Assembly (NCBI GenBank): GCA_017470945.1
Contig: JAFUXH010000009.1
Location: 1 to 33,404 of the forward strand
Direction of reading: 5' to 3'
DNA length: 33,404 nucleotides
DNA from: Clostridia bacterium
Lineage (GTDB): Bacteria; Bacillota; Clostridia; Christensenellales; Aristaeellaceae
Within the stretch, counting starts at the first letter, position 1. Each line of letters begins with the position of its first letter. Positions 1-7,917 of the stretch are shown one piece after another. The notes beneath the pieces were generated by a model. That model saw only the letters and a program-made list of their open reading frames with translations, made no database searches and was not told the DNA's origin. Position numbers and translations under genes: made by a program.

Positions 1-2
1 CC

Positions 3-191
3 GCCGCCGCTGTGCCCGCCGCCATGGGCGCCCGAGCGCTGCTGTCAAAATACCGCAGCAAATCCCTGCTGGGCCTGCGGGTGCAGGAGCGCACGGGCCG
101 CCTGCGCGCCCTGCGGCTTCGGCGGGAGGCCGGTTCCGTTTCCGACGCCCGCCCGGCGCTGATGCCCGGCATGGAATACCTGGAGGATTGA
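3..191 (+). CDS. C-terminal end of an unrecognised protein (5' truncated by window edge)
   Basis: An open frame runs in from the window edge and stops with TGA at 189-191. About 62 residues are visible. They are rich in Arg, Leu and Ala and end in ...GMEYLED. Third positions are almost all G or C, as in the neighbouring genes, which supports real coding. A hairpin just after the stop suggests a transcript end here. I recognise no domain in the visible part, so no function is assigned. It could be the tail of an enzyme or a regulator. Confidence 0.5.
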   Translation, partial: AAAVPAAMGARALLSKYRSKSLLGLRVQERTGRLRALRLRREAGSVSDARPALMPGMEYLED

Positions 192-207
192 GAAGCCTTT
201 CCCTGTG

Positions 208-235
208 CCGCTCAGGCCCTTCCTGAGCGGTCTTT
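208..235 (+). terminator. Hairpin, likely intrinsic terminator after the truncated first gene
   Basis: A perfect 9-bp stem (CCGCTCAGG with CCTGAGCGG, 5-nt loop) lies 17 nt after the stop codon at 191 and is followed by the short T-rich TCTTT. The stem is strong but the T tract is short, so it may terminate only partly. Confidence 0.55.
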
Positions 236-269
236 GCATATACGCACGCTTTCTTATCGGAGGTTTACG

Positions 270-833
270 ATGGATCCCAAACCGCGCGTCGCCATCACCG
301 ATCTCTTTTTCACCTTTCTCCGCTTCAGCTGCGTCACCTTCGGCGGCGGGTGGAGCCTGATTGCCCAGATCCAAAAGGAATACGTAGACAAAAAGGGCTG
401 GATCACCAACGAGGAATTGCTGGATTTCACCTCGGTGGGCCGTTCCCTGCCGGGGCTGATGGTGGGCAACGCCAGCGTGCTGTTCGGCTACCGCGTGGCC
501 GGCCTGGCCGGGGCCATCGCGGCGCTGCTGGGGGTCGTGTTGCCGCCCTTTATTATCATGATCGGCATTACCCTGGTTTACGCCCTGATCAAGGATCATC
601 CCCTGGCCGCCCGGGCCATGATGGGGGTGCGCGCGGCGGTGGTGCCCATCATCATCAGCGCCATGACGAAATTATTCCGGGCCGGGATGAAGGACGCCTT
701 CTGCTGTCTGCTGGCGGCGGGCGGGATGGCGCTGTGCCTGTTTACGAAGATCAACAACGTATGGATCGTCCTGCTGGGGGCGGGGCTGGGCTTGATGTAT
801 ATGGAGGTCAGGGCGCGGCATGGTGTATCTTGA
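270..833 (+). CDS. Short-chain CHR (chromate-type) transporter subunit, first of pair 1
   Basis: Predicted 187-residue membrane protein made of a single CHR domain (PF02417 type). The family signature is clear near the N-terminus: FGGGWSL, then a hydrophilic loop with KKGWITNEE, then SLPGLMVGNAS and long hydrophobic segments. In Firmicutes and some other bacteria the usual ~400-residue ChrA is split into two ~190-residue halves made from adjacent genes, and that is what is seen here. The start at 270 is chosen because CGGAGG lies 7 nt upstream; an in-frame ATG at 234 lacks such a site. It overlaps the next gene by 14 nt, so the two are probably translationally coupled. Known members export chromate, but many homologues have no proven substrate. 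Confidence 0.87.
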   Translation: MDPKPRVAITDLFFTFLRFSCVTFGGGWSLIAQIQKEYVDKKGWITNEELLDFTSVGRSLPGLMVGNASVLFGYRVAGLAGAIAALLGVVLPPFIIMIGITLVYALIKDHPLAARAMMGVRAAVVPIIISAMTKLFRAGMKDAFCCLLAAGGMALCLFTKINNVWIVLLGAGLGLMYMEVRARHGVS

Positions 834-1350
834 ATTGTTCGTTTCCTTTCTGATCATTGGCTTCACCAGCTTCGGCGGCCTGTCGATGATCCCGCTGATC
901 AGCAGCCAAATGCTATCCCACGGCTGGATGACCGCCCGGGAGGTGGCCGACATCGTGGCCATCGCCGAAATGACGCCGGGGCCGGTGGGGCTGAACTGCG
1001 CCACCTTCGCCGGGTCCCGCGCGGCGGGCATTTTAGGGGCCGCCGCGGCCACCCTGGGGGTGATCACCCCCTCCTTGACGGTGAGCCTGGCCGCCGCCAT
1101 GTTCCTGAAAAAATTCCAGGAAAACAAATACCTGGCCAACGCCCTGTACGGCATCCGCCCGCTGTGCATCGGCATGATCGGCGCGGTGGTGATCCAGCAG
1201 AGCATGGTGCATTACGCCGGGCCGCTGCTGGGCATATCCTGGCAAATGCTGCTGATCGGGGCGGCGGCGCTGCTGATGCTGATGAAATGGCATTGGAGCG
1301 TGCCCCGGGTCATTTTCCTCAGCGCGGCGCTGGGCCTGATCCTGGGGTAG
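820..1350 (+). CDS. Short-chain CHR (chromate-type) transporter subunit, second of pair 1
   Basis: Predicted 176-residue membrane protein and partner half of the preceding CHR gene, starting inside its last codons. It shows the same plan: FGGLSMIPL, a loop with HGWMTARE, then MTPGPVGLN, which matches the TPGP motif of CHR proteins. About five to six hydrophobic segments follow. The two halves are expected to form one antiparallel transporter in the membrane. The substrate is not evident: no arsenate or metal regulator or chromate reductase lies nearby. Its 3' end overlaps the convergent gene on the other strand by 32 nt. Confidence 0.87.
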   Translation: MVYLELFVSFLIIGFTSFGGLSMIPLISSQMLSHGWMTAREVADIVAIAEMTPGPVGLNCATFAGSRAAGILGAAAATLGVITPSLTVSLAAAMFLKKFQENKYLANALYGIRPLCIGMIGAVVIQQSMVHYAGPLLGISWQMLLIGAAALLMLMKWHWSVPRVIFLSAALGLILG

Positions 1351-2119
1351 CCGCCGATCCCACCTGCTTCCACAAGGCCCAGTATCCCGTTCCGCCGCTG
1401 CCGGCGCAATAGACGTAGCCCGGCAGGGCGGCGGGGGGGCGATAGGGGTTTCCCGGCACGGCGTACACGATCCCGGTCACCCGGTCCCCCTGGATCCGGC
1501 AGCCCACCACGCAGTAGGGCAATTGCTTGATGGGCGAAGGGGCCCGCACGAACCGCCACCCCGCCGCCTGGAAGGGCACGATGGGCGGATAAGCAGCCAT
1601 GTACTGCCGCACCGCCTCCGTGCCCCGGGGCCACAGGAGGGGCGGCAGGGTATCGACCGGCTGCCCCTCCCCGGCGGGCCGCAGGATCACGGGCGACTCC
1701 TCGCGGGTGGGCGGCGCGTCAGCCGGCTCCTCCGCCGTTTCCGCCTGAGCGGCGGGCGGGGCCGTTTCCGCTTGCATAGGCTGCGCTTTTTCCGGCAGGG
1801 CGGCGGCTTGTTTCGGCGCGTTCTTTGTCCGCAGGCAGGAAACCGCCTGGAAATACGCCTGCTCCTCCCCTTCCCACAGCGCCACCTGATCCCCGCTTGA
1901 AAGGAACACCGGGGCGGGAAAGCGGCCGGTCATCGATACGTGCCCCTCCCCGTCGGCCCGGCCTTGCGCCAGCGTTTCCCCCCGCGGCAGCGAACGCAGG
2001 GCATAGCTTTCCCCCGCCGTCAGGCCCGCCGCCGTCAGCGCCTGGCTGGCCCCCATTTCCCGGATGTAGCCCCACGCGCCCTGCCTGCCCCGCAGCAGGC
2101 GATAGCCCAGCTGATCCAT
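1319..2119 (-). CDS. Conserved-looking hypothetical protein with Pro/Ala-rich linker
   Basis: Predicted 266-residue soluble protein without signal peptide or membrane segments. It has an N-terminal ~95-residue region of beta character (around LRGRQGAWGYIREMGAS). Residues ~100-160 form a low-complexity Ala/Pro/Glu linker. A C-terminal ~90-residue region contains the pattern QLPYCVVGCRI...GIVYAVPG...GYWALW. A good AAGGAGG-type site precedes the ATG. I cannot name the family. The two ordered ends joined by a flexible linker suggest a two-domain adaptor or sensor, but this is inference. The gene is convergent with the CHR pair and its last 32 nt overlap the end of the second CHR gene. Confidence 0.7.
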   Translation of the reverse strand: MDQLGYRLLRGRQGAWGYIREMGASQALTAAGLTAGESYALRSLPRGETLAQGRADGEGHVSMTGRFPAPVFLSSGDQVALWEGEEQAYFQAVSCLRTKNAPKQAAALPEKAQPMQAETAPPAAQAETAEEPADAPPTREESPVILRPAGEGQPVDTLPPLLWPRGTEAVRQYMAAYPPIVPFQAAGWRFVRAPSPIKQLPYCVVGCRIQGDRVTGIVYAVPGNPYRPPAALPGYVYCAGSGGTGYWALWKQVGSAATPGSGPAPR

Positions 2120-2175
2120 ACGCCGCTCCTCCTTCCTTTCCCTTCAGGTTATGCGCCCGCCCCGCCGCCGCATGC

Positions 2176-2204
2176 TTGCGCGAATCATGGATTTCCGGTA
2201 TAAT
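2176..2204 (+). promoter_or_regulatory. Sigma-A type promoter for surE
   Basis: TTGCGC (2176-2181) and TATAAT (2199-2204) are separated by exactly 17 bp. They lie 29 nt before the surE ATG, with AAAGGAG between. Confidence 0.75.
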
Positions 2205-2233
2205 GAACGGGAGCAGAAAGAAAGGAGTTTGCC

Positions 2234-3004
2234 ATGCATATCCTGATAACCAATGACGACGGCATCGATTCCATTGGCCTGAAAGCACTGGCCGACGTGG
2301 CCCTGCGCCGGGGCCACCGGGTGACCATTTCCGTCCCCCACGGCCAATGCAGCGCCAACAGCCAGCACATCACGCTGACCCATCCTTTGCTGGTGCACGA
2401 AATTTCCTGGCCCGGGGCCCGGGCCTTTTCCGTGGAAGGCACCCCCACCGACTGCGTGCGGGTGACCCCCGCCCTAATCGACAATGCGCCCATCGATTTT
2501 TGCCTGTCCGGCATCAATCAGGGGGAAAACGCCGGTTCCGCGGTGTATTACAGCGGCACGGTGGCCGCCGCCCGGGAAGCGGCCATGATCCACCTGCCCG
2601 CTATGGCGGTATCCATTCAGGTAGGGGCAGACGATGAAATGCGCGCCCATCTGGCTGAAACCGCCGTGGCCCTGGCCGAGCGTTTTTATCAAACGCCCCT
2701 GCCCCGCTTCTGCCTGATCAACCTGAACGCGCCCGCCCTGCCGGTAAAGCAGTGGAAGCCCATGAAGGTGTGCCCCCTGTCGCAGGCCTACTACCTGGAC
2801 GGCTACGAAAAGCGGGTCAGCCCCCTGGGGCAGACCTACCTTTGGCTGGCGGCCAACGATACCTCCGGCGTGCCCATGGAGCCCGCCGAGCCGGGATCGG
2901 ATTACGCATTTTTGCAGGATGGTCACGTGACCTGCACATTTTTAGGCGCATTTGGGGATCACAACCAACAATTTATGGAAAAAATGCAGGACTTTCTGAA
3001 ATAA
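2234..3004 (+). CDS. surE: 5'/3'-nucleotidase SurE
   Basis: Predicted 256-residue cytoplasmic, metal-dependent nucleoside-monophosphate phosphatase. Motifs seen are the N-terminal NDDG (residues 7-10, metal-binding Asp pair), a Ser/Asn loop near residue 40, GTPTDCV (69-75) and SGIN (92-95, metal-binding Asn). Length and order fit the SurE family, which removes phosphate from nucleotides and some short polyphosphates under stress. An AAAGGAG site precedes ATG 2234 and a clear promoter lies upstream. The loop around residues 35-42 (PHGQCSAN) departs from the more usual RSGAS form, but the key Ser/Asn positions appear kept. It ends 71 nt before rpiR, which has its own promoter. Confidence 0.93.
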   Translation: MHILITNDDGIDSIGLKALADVALRRGHRVTISVPHGQCSANSQHITLTHPLLVHEISWPGARAFSVEGTPTDCVRVTPALIDNAPIDFCLSGINQGENAGSAVYYSGTVAAAREAAMIHLPAMAVSIQVGADDEMRAHLAETAVALAERFYQTPLPRFCLINLNAPALPVKQWKPMKVCPLSQAYYLDGYEKRVSPLGQTYLWLAANDTSGVPMEPAEPGSDYAFLQDGHVTCTFLGAFGDHNQQFMEKMQDFLK

Positions 3005-3006
3005 TC

Positions 3007-3035
3007 TTGCATTTCCTTCCTGCTTTCTATATAAT
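3007..3035 (+). promoter_or_regulatory. Sigma-A type promoter for the rpiR run
   Basis: TTGCAT (3007-3012), a 17-bp spacer and TATAAT (3030-3035) begin only 3 nt after the surE stop codon. This makes the downstream genes independent of surE. Confidence 0.8.
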
Positions 3036-3075
3036 ACTTCTTGTTGCCCTTGAGAGGGGAATAGGGGGAAAAAAC

Positions 3076-3942
3076 ATGGAAGGCAAGCAGGATCTGATCG
3101 AGCGGCTGAACCTGAGCGGCAAGCGGCTGAGCAAAAGCCACCGCCGCATCGCGGAATACATCGTGGCCCATTACGACAAAGCGGTATTCATGACCGCCGC
3201 CGCCCTGGGCGAAGCGGTGGAGGTGAGCGAAAGCACGGTGGTTCGTTTCGCCATGGCGCTGGGGTACGAGGGGTATCCCCAATTGCAGCATTCCCTGCAG
3301 GAGCTGGTGCGTCATCGCCTCACCGCCGTGCAGCGCTTTGAAATGACCAGCGATATCCGCCAGGAGGACGTGCTGCCCACGGTGTTCAAAACCGATATGC
3401 AGAATATCCGCCACACGGTGGATCAGATCGACACCCAGGCCTTTGCCGACGTGGTGGACCGGCTGCTGAAGGCCGATTCCATTTACGTGCTGGGGCTGCG
3501 CTCCGCCGCCCCGCTGGCCCAGTTTTTCGGGTATTACCTGCATTTTATTTTCGACGACGTGCGGGTGGTGGCCAGCGGTACCAGCGACGTATTTGAAACC
3601 ATCTCCCGCATCCGCCCCACCGACGTGCTGATCGGCATCAGCTTCCCCCGTTATTCCAGCCGCACGGTGGAGGCCATGCGCTTCGCCCATCAGAGCGGCG
3701 CCCAGGTGATCGGCCTGACCGACGGGCCCATGAGCCCCCTGCACCGGGAGGCGGATATTTGCCTTTCCGCCCGCACGGATATGGCCTCCTTCGTGGATTC
3801 CCTGGTGGCCCCTCTGTCGCTGGTCAACGCCCTGCTGGTGGCCCTGGCGCTGCACAAGAAGGATGAATTGAACCGGCATTTTGAAAAACTGGAAGGAATC
3901 TGGGACGCATACAGTGTGTACATCAACCGGGAAAACCAATGA
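3076..3942 (+). CDS. MurR/RpiR family transcriptional regulator (HTH + SIS)
   Basis: Predicted 288-residue DNA-binding regulator. Residues 1-77 form the RpiR-type helix-turn-helix, with KSHRRIAEYI and then VSESTVVRFAMALGY. Residues ~125-260 form a SIS sugar-phosphate-binding domain (DSIYVLGLRSAAP, then IGISFPRYSS). The family usually senses phosphorylated sugars and controls sugar or amino-sugar genes. The start at 3076 is chosen because a GGGGGAA stretch precedes it and homologues begin close to the HTH; the longer open frame upstream lies inside surE. Its stop overlaps the region where the flavoprotein gene starts, so the two are probably coupled. No sugar gene is adjacent, so its target is unknown. 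Confidence 0.92.
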   Translation: MEGKQDLIERLNLSGKRLSKSHRRIAEYIVAHYDKAVFMTAAALGEAVEVSESTVVRFAMALGYEGYPQLQHSLQELVRHRLTAVQRFEMTSDIRQEDVLPTVFKTDMQNIRHTVDQIDTQAFADVVDRLLKADSIYVLGLRSAAPLAQFFGYYLHFIFDDVRVVASGTSDVFETISRIRPTDVLIGISFPRYSSRTVEAMRFAHQSGAQVIGLTDGPMSPLHREADICLSARTDMASFVDSLVAPLSLVNALLVALALHKKDELNRHFEKLEGIWDAYSVYINRENQ

Positions 3943-3943
3943 A

Positions 3944-5164
3944 GTGGTGGTGGTTGGCGGCGGCGCGGCCGGTATGCTGGCTGCGCTGTTTGCCGCGCGG
4001 AGCGGCGCAAAGGTGACCCTGCTGGAAAAAAACGAAAAGCTGGGCAAAAAGGTGTATATCACCGGCAAGGGCCGCTGCAACTGCACCAACCTGTGCGACG
4101 TGGAGGATTTTCTGCGCGAGGTGCCCCGGAATCCCCGCTTCCTGTACAGCGCCCTGCGCCTGATGGACCCGGAGGGCTTTTTGGCGCTGCTGAACAGCCT
4201 GGGCTGCGAAACCAAGGTGGAGCGGGGCCGCCGGGCTTTTCCGGTGTCCGACCACGCCAGCGACGTGACGAAGGCCCTGGAAAACGGCCTGAAAAACCAG
4301 GGCGTAGCCATCCGCTTCCGCGCGGAAGTAAGCAGGATCCTGACCGCCGGGGGCCAGGCATCGGGCGTGGCCTTGACAAGCGGCGAAACCCTGCCCGCCA
4401 ACGCCGTGATCGTGTGCACCGGGGGGCTTTCCTATCCCTCCACCGGCTCCACCGGCGACGGGTACCGCTGGGCCCGGGAAACGGGCCACACCGTCACAGC
4501 GTGCCGCCCCTCCCTGGTGGGGCTGCGCACCCAGGAAGCCTGGCCCGCCCAATTGCAGGGGCTGACGCTGAAAAATATTTGCCTGAATGCCGCCGCTTGT
4601 GGTAAAATATTTTATTCCGGTCAGGGGGAATTGCTGTTCACCCACTACGGCGTTTCCGGCCCGCTGGCCATCGAATGCTCCGCCCACCTGCCGGATCAGG
4701 CGCCGGTCAGCGTCACGCTGGATTTGAAGCCGGGATTGACGGCGGAGCAATTGGACCAGCGCCTGCTGCGGGAATTCGCCGCGGCGGGAAAAAAACAATT
4801 GGCCACCGTGCTGCAGGGCCTGCTGCCCCAGCGCATGGCCGCCCTGCTGCCCGGCGTGCTGGGGGTCGATGGCAAAACGCCCTGCAGCCAGGTCAGCGGC
4901 AAAGCCCGGGCGCTGATCGGCACGCGCCTCAAGGCCCTGCCCCTGACGGTGACCGGCACCCAGGATTATAACGAAGCCATCGTCACCCGGGGCGGCGTGG
5001 ATGTAAAGGCCCTGAACGCCGCTACCATGGAAAGCAAAAAGCTGCCCGGCTTGTATTTCGCCGGCGAGGTGATCGACGTGGACGCCCACACCGGCGGCTA
5101 CAATTTGCAGATCGCCTGGAGCACCGGGGCCCTGGCGGGGAAAAGCGCCGGGGAGCGCCCGTAA
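3944..5164 (+). CDS. HI0933/YhiN (BaiN-like) family FAD-dependent oxidoreductase
   Basis: Predicted ~406-residue flavoprotein. The N-terminal Rossmann fold has VVVGGGAAG and LLEKNEKLGKK. The family signature ITGKGRCNCTN follows. The C-terminus has the FAD-binding GEVIDVDAHTGGYNLQIAWSTG. Members are related to BaiN, a bile-acid reductase, but most have no known substrate, so no reaction is assigned. The start is uncertain. GTG 3944 places the GxGxxG motif as usual, but the ribosome site there is weak; TTG 3881 or GTG 3914 would add 21 or 10 residues. It is tightly linked to rpiR, and the exonuclease gene follows after 39 nt. Confidence 0.87.
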   Translation: MVVVGGGAAGMLAALFAARSGAKVTLLEKNEKLGKKVYITGKGRCNCTNLCDVEDFLREVPRNPRFLYSALRLMDPEGFLALLNSLGCETKVERGRRAFPVSDHASDVTKALENGLKNQGVAIRFRAEVSRILTAGGQASGVALTSGETLPANAVIVCTGGLSYPSTGSTGDGYRWARETGHTVTACRPSLVGLRTQEAWPAQLQGLTLKNICLNAAACGKIFYSGQGELLFTHYGVSGPLAIECSAHLPDQAPVSVTLDLKPGLTAEQLDQRLLREFAAAGKKQLATVLQGLLPQRMAALLPGVLGVDGKTPCSQVSGKARALIGTRLKALPLTVTGTQDYNEAIVTRGGVDVKALNAATMESKKLPGLYFAGEVIDVDAHTGGYNLQIAWSTGALAGKSAGERP

Positions 5165-5203
5165 GAATATCCGGCCAAGCCACGGCCGAAGGAGTCAAAC
5201 GCC

Positions 5204-6151
5204 ATGAATTATATCGTCCTGGACCTGGAGTGGAACCAGCCCATGTCTTATCACTCCCCTGCGTACAAGAGCGTGGGGGGCAAATTGCTGTTCGAATTGA
5301 TTCAGATCGGCGCCGTCCGGGTGAATGAGCAGATGCAGGTGGTGGATTCCTTCAACCAGCTGATCCAGCCCCAGCATTACGTCAGGCTGCACCCCCGCAT
5401 CGCCCGCATCACCCACATCGACCAGGATTCCTTAGCCGACGCGCCGCTGTTTCCCCAGGCCATCGCCGCCTTCGCCCAGTGGTGCGGCGAGGATTACGCC
5501 CTGCTCACCTGGGGCCCCGACGATATTTCGGTGCTGAACCAGAACATGACCTTTTTCCACTGCGAAACGCCCCTGTCGAAAATTTACGATTTGCAGAAAT
5601 TATTCGGCGACGTGATCGGCCAGCCCAAGGACCGCAAGGGCCTGAAGGCCGCCATGGAGCAATTGGAAATCAACCCCGACGAGGAAAACATGCCCTTCCA
5701 CAACGCCGTCAACGACGCCTACTACACCGCCCTGGTGTTCGCCAAGCTGCCGGAGCCCCAAAAGGTGCTCAATTACCCCCTGGCCCCCCGGAAGCTGCAG
5801 CATTTGGATAAGCGCAAGCGGGAAAACACCGCCATTTTGCGGGTGCGCTCCATGAAGGACGCCCTGAAGAGCAGCGCCGCCATGAATCCCCCCTGCCCCA
5901 TCTGCGGCAAGCGCATGGAGGTGCCGGAGGGCTATGTGCAGCAGCGCAACGATCAGTATATGGCCCTGGCCGACTGCCCCCAGCACGGCCTGGTGTTCGT
6001 CAAATTGGCCTTTGGCAAGAACGACGAGGGCAAGCGGATCATGACCCGCAGCGCCGCCCTGTCCGACGAACAGAACAAGGCTTACGTGCACACCAAGCAC
6101 CTGCAGTGGGCCCAGAAGATCGCCGCTCAGCAGGCCGCCCAGGAGGACTGA
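5204..6151 (+). CDS. DEDDh 3'-5' exonuclease (KapD/ERI-like) with C-terminal zinc-ribbon-like part
   Basis: Predicted 315-residue nuclease. The exonuclease fold covers residues 1-180, with the acidic metal-binding residues D7 and E9 (VLDLEW), D106 or D107 (WGPDD), and H166/D171 (HNAVNDAYY). This is the DEDDh arrangement that acts on RNA or DNA 3' ends. Residues 231-261 carry C231, C234, C258 and H261, a likely zinc-binding knuckle not found in minimal KapD-like enzymes. The start is supported by AAGGAG. The substrate cannot be told from sequence. It lies in the same-direction run between the flavoprotein and the nucleoside kinase. Confidence 0.85.
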   Translation: MNYIVLDLEWNQPMSYHSPAYKSVGGKLLFELIQIGAVRVNEQMQVVDSFNQLIQPQHYVRLHPRIARITHIDQDSLADAPLFPQAIAAFAQWCGEDYALLTWGPDDISVLNQNMTFFHCETPLSKIYDLQKLFGDVIGQPKDRKGLKAAMEQLEINPDEENMPFHNAVNDAYYTALVFAKLPEPQKVLNYPLAPRKLQHLDKRKRENTAILRVRSMKDALKSSAAMNPPCPICGKRMEVPEGYVQQRNDQYMALADCPQHGLVFVKLAFGKNDEGKRIMTRSAALSDEQNKAYVHTKHLQWAQKIAAQQAAQED

Positions 6152-6162
6152 TTCTTTTTCGG

Positions 6163-6203
6163 AGCCGCTTTGCGCCTTGAGGAGGCCGGGCGGCTTTCCT
6201 TTT
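6163..6203 (+). terminator. Possible weak terminator between exonuclease and nucleoside kinase genes
   Basis: AGCCGC (6163-6168) pairs with GCGGCT (6190-6195), with an inner GCCT/AGGC pairing, and TTCCTTTT follows. The stem is interrupted, so it may only reduce read-through. Confidence 0.35.
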
Positions 6204-6249
6204 CCCATTGCCATTTGTTTTTTCCGCCGTCATGCAAGGAGGTCGTTCC

Positions 6250-7899
6250 ATGATTACCATCAAGTTGCTGGAAAAGGTGGGGAATTTCGAGCCCTACGTC
6301 ACCGTGCAGAAGGTGATCGAAACCCTGGCGCCGGAGGCGCTGCCCACGGCGCTGGGCTGCTTCCGGGGCGGCAAGGCGCTGGAGCTGAATGAAAAGATCA
6401 GCGAATCCTGCCGGCTGCACCCCATCACCTTTCAAAACGAGGAGGGCCGCCGGATCTACGAGCGCTCGCTGCGCTTTGTGATGCTGCTGGCGGTGCGCCG
6501 GGTGCTGCCGGGGCGGCATGTGCGCATCGAGCATTCCATCGGCTACGGCGTGTACGCCCGCCTGCTGGAAGAGCCCCTGACCCAGGAAGCGGTGGACGCC
6601 ATCGCGGCAGAAATGAAAAAAATCGTGGCCGACGATCTGCCCTTCACCCGGGAAAGGTGGACCCGGAATCAGGCCATCGATTACTTTTCCCGCGAAAACG
6701 AGCCCGATAAAACCCAGCTGCTGGCCTACCGCACCTTTGATCATTTCAACGTGTATCACTGCGGGGAAATGGCGGAATATTTTTACGGGGCCATGCTGCC
6801 CTCCACCGGTTATGTGAAGGCCTTCGGCCTCCGATTGCATCAGCCCGGCATGGTGGTGCAGATGCCCTCCCCCGCCGATCCCACGGCGCCCGCGCCTTAC
6901 GTCAACCTGCCCAAGCATTTGAACGCCTTTGCCGAATCCAACCGCTGGTGCGACATCCTGGGCTGCATGAACGCCGCCGACCTGAACGATATGATCGTAG
7001 GCGGCAAATTGCCGGATTTCATCCGGGTCAACGAGGCGCTGCACGATCAATCCATCGCTCATATCGCCCAGGGCATCGCCGATCGGGGCGCCCGGGCCAT
7101 TTTCGTGGCCGGTCCTTCCTCCAGCGGCAAAACCACCTTCGCCAACCGGCTGTGCATCCACCTGCGGGTGCTGGGCCTGCGCCCGGTGCTGATTTCCCTG
7201 GATGATTTCTATCTGGACCGGGATGTGCTGCCCCTGGAGGCGGACGGCAAGCCCGACCTGGAGGCCCTGTCTGCCCTGGACGTGCCGCTGCTGCGCGCCT
7301 GCCTGAGCGAGCTGCTGTCCGGGCAGGAAACCCGGATGCCCCGGTTCGATTTCACCGTCAGCAAGCGCTTCCCGGAGATGTATCCCTTAAAGCTGGAAAA
7401 GGATCAGATCCTGGTGATGGAGGGCATCCACGGCCTGAACCCCGCCCTGCATGAGGGCTTCGACCCCCAATTGCTGTGCAAAATCTACATCAGCGAATTG
7501 ACCTGCCTGAACCTGGATCATCACAACCGCATCCGCACCACCGACGCACGGCTGCTGCGCCGCATCGTGCGGGATCACCAATTCCGCTGCACCCCGCCGG
7601 AGGAAACCCTGGCCATGTGGAACAGCGTGCGCCGGGGGGAGGAAAAATGGATCTTCCCCTACCAGGAGCAGGCCGATTTCGTGTTCAATTCCGCCCTGCA
7701 TTACGAATTGCCGGTGCTCAAGCGCTACGCCTACGACCTGCTGCTCAATATCCCGGAAAGCGACCCGGTGTACCTGGCCTCCCGCCGGCTGGTGAAGATC
7801 CTGCATTATATCCTGCCCGCCACCGACGAAGCCATGCTGGATATCCCGCCGCTGTCGCTGCTGCGGGAATTTATCGGCGGGTGCACCCTGTATCTGTAA
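6250..7899 (+). CDS. Nucleoside (uridine) kinase with N-terminal ThrRS/TGS-like domains
   Basis: Predicted 549-residue cytoplasmic protein of the Firmicutes nucleoside-kinase family. In this family a uridine-kinase domain is fused behind regions resembling the TGS and editing domains of threonyl-tRNA synthetase. The N-terminal ~60 residues are TGS-like, and residues ~60-280 resemble the ThrRS second domain (IEHSIGYGVY, RTFDHF). The P-loop kinase domain begins at GPSSSGKTT (288-296), followed by LISLDDFYLDRD and an EGIHGLNP segment typical of uridine/phosphoribulokinase folds. The expected role is nucleoside phosphorylation in salvage. ATG 6250 is chosen because AAGGAGGT lies upstream. The role of the ThrRS-like half is not established. 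Confidence 0.88.
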   Translation: MITIKLLEKVGNFEPYVTVQKVIETLAPEALPTALGCFRGGKALELNEKISESCRLHPITFQNEEGRRIYERSLRFVMLLAVRRVLPGRHVRIEHSIGYGVYARLLEEPLTQEAVDAIAAEMKKIVADDLPFTRERWTRNQAIDYFSRENEPDKTQLLAYRTFDHFNVYHCGEMAEYFYGAMLPSTGYVKAFGLRLHQPGMVVQMPSPADPTAPAPYVNLPKHLNAFAESNRWCDILGCMNAADLNDMIVGGKLPDFIRVNEALHDQSIAHIAQGIADRGARAIFVAGPSSSGKTTFANRLCIHLRVLGLRPVLISLDDFYLDRDVLPLEADGKPDLEALSALDVPLLRACLSELLSGQETRMPRFDFTVSKRFPEMYPLKLEKDQILVMEGIHGLNPALHEGFDPQLLCKIYISELTCLNLDHHNRIRTTDARLLRRIVRDHQFRCTPPEETLAMWNSVRRGEEKWIFPYQEQADFVFNSALHYELPVLKRYAYDLLLNIPESDPVYLASRRLVKILHYILPATDEAMLDIPPLSLLREFIGGCTLYL

Positions 7900-7917
7900 A
7901 AAAGAAGGATCAAAGCC

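Noticed and set aside
270-1350. Interpretation of the CHR genes as proof of chromate resistance
   Set aside because: CHR homologues are widespread with mostly untested substrates, and no chromate-linked gene is seen near either pair.
2959-4419. Minus-strand open frame of 486 codons opposite rpiR and the flavoprotein gene
   Set aside because: Shadow of two real plus-strand genes, with low-complexity His/Gln/Gly content, no ribosome site and no family motif.
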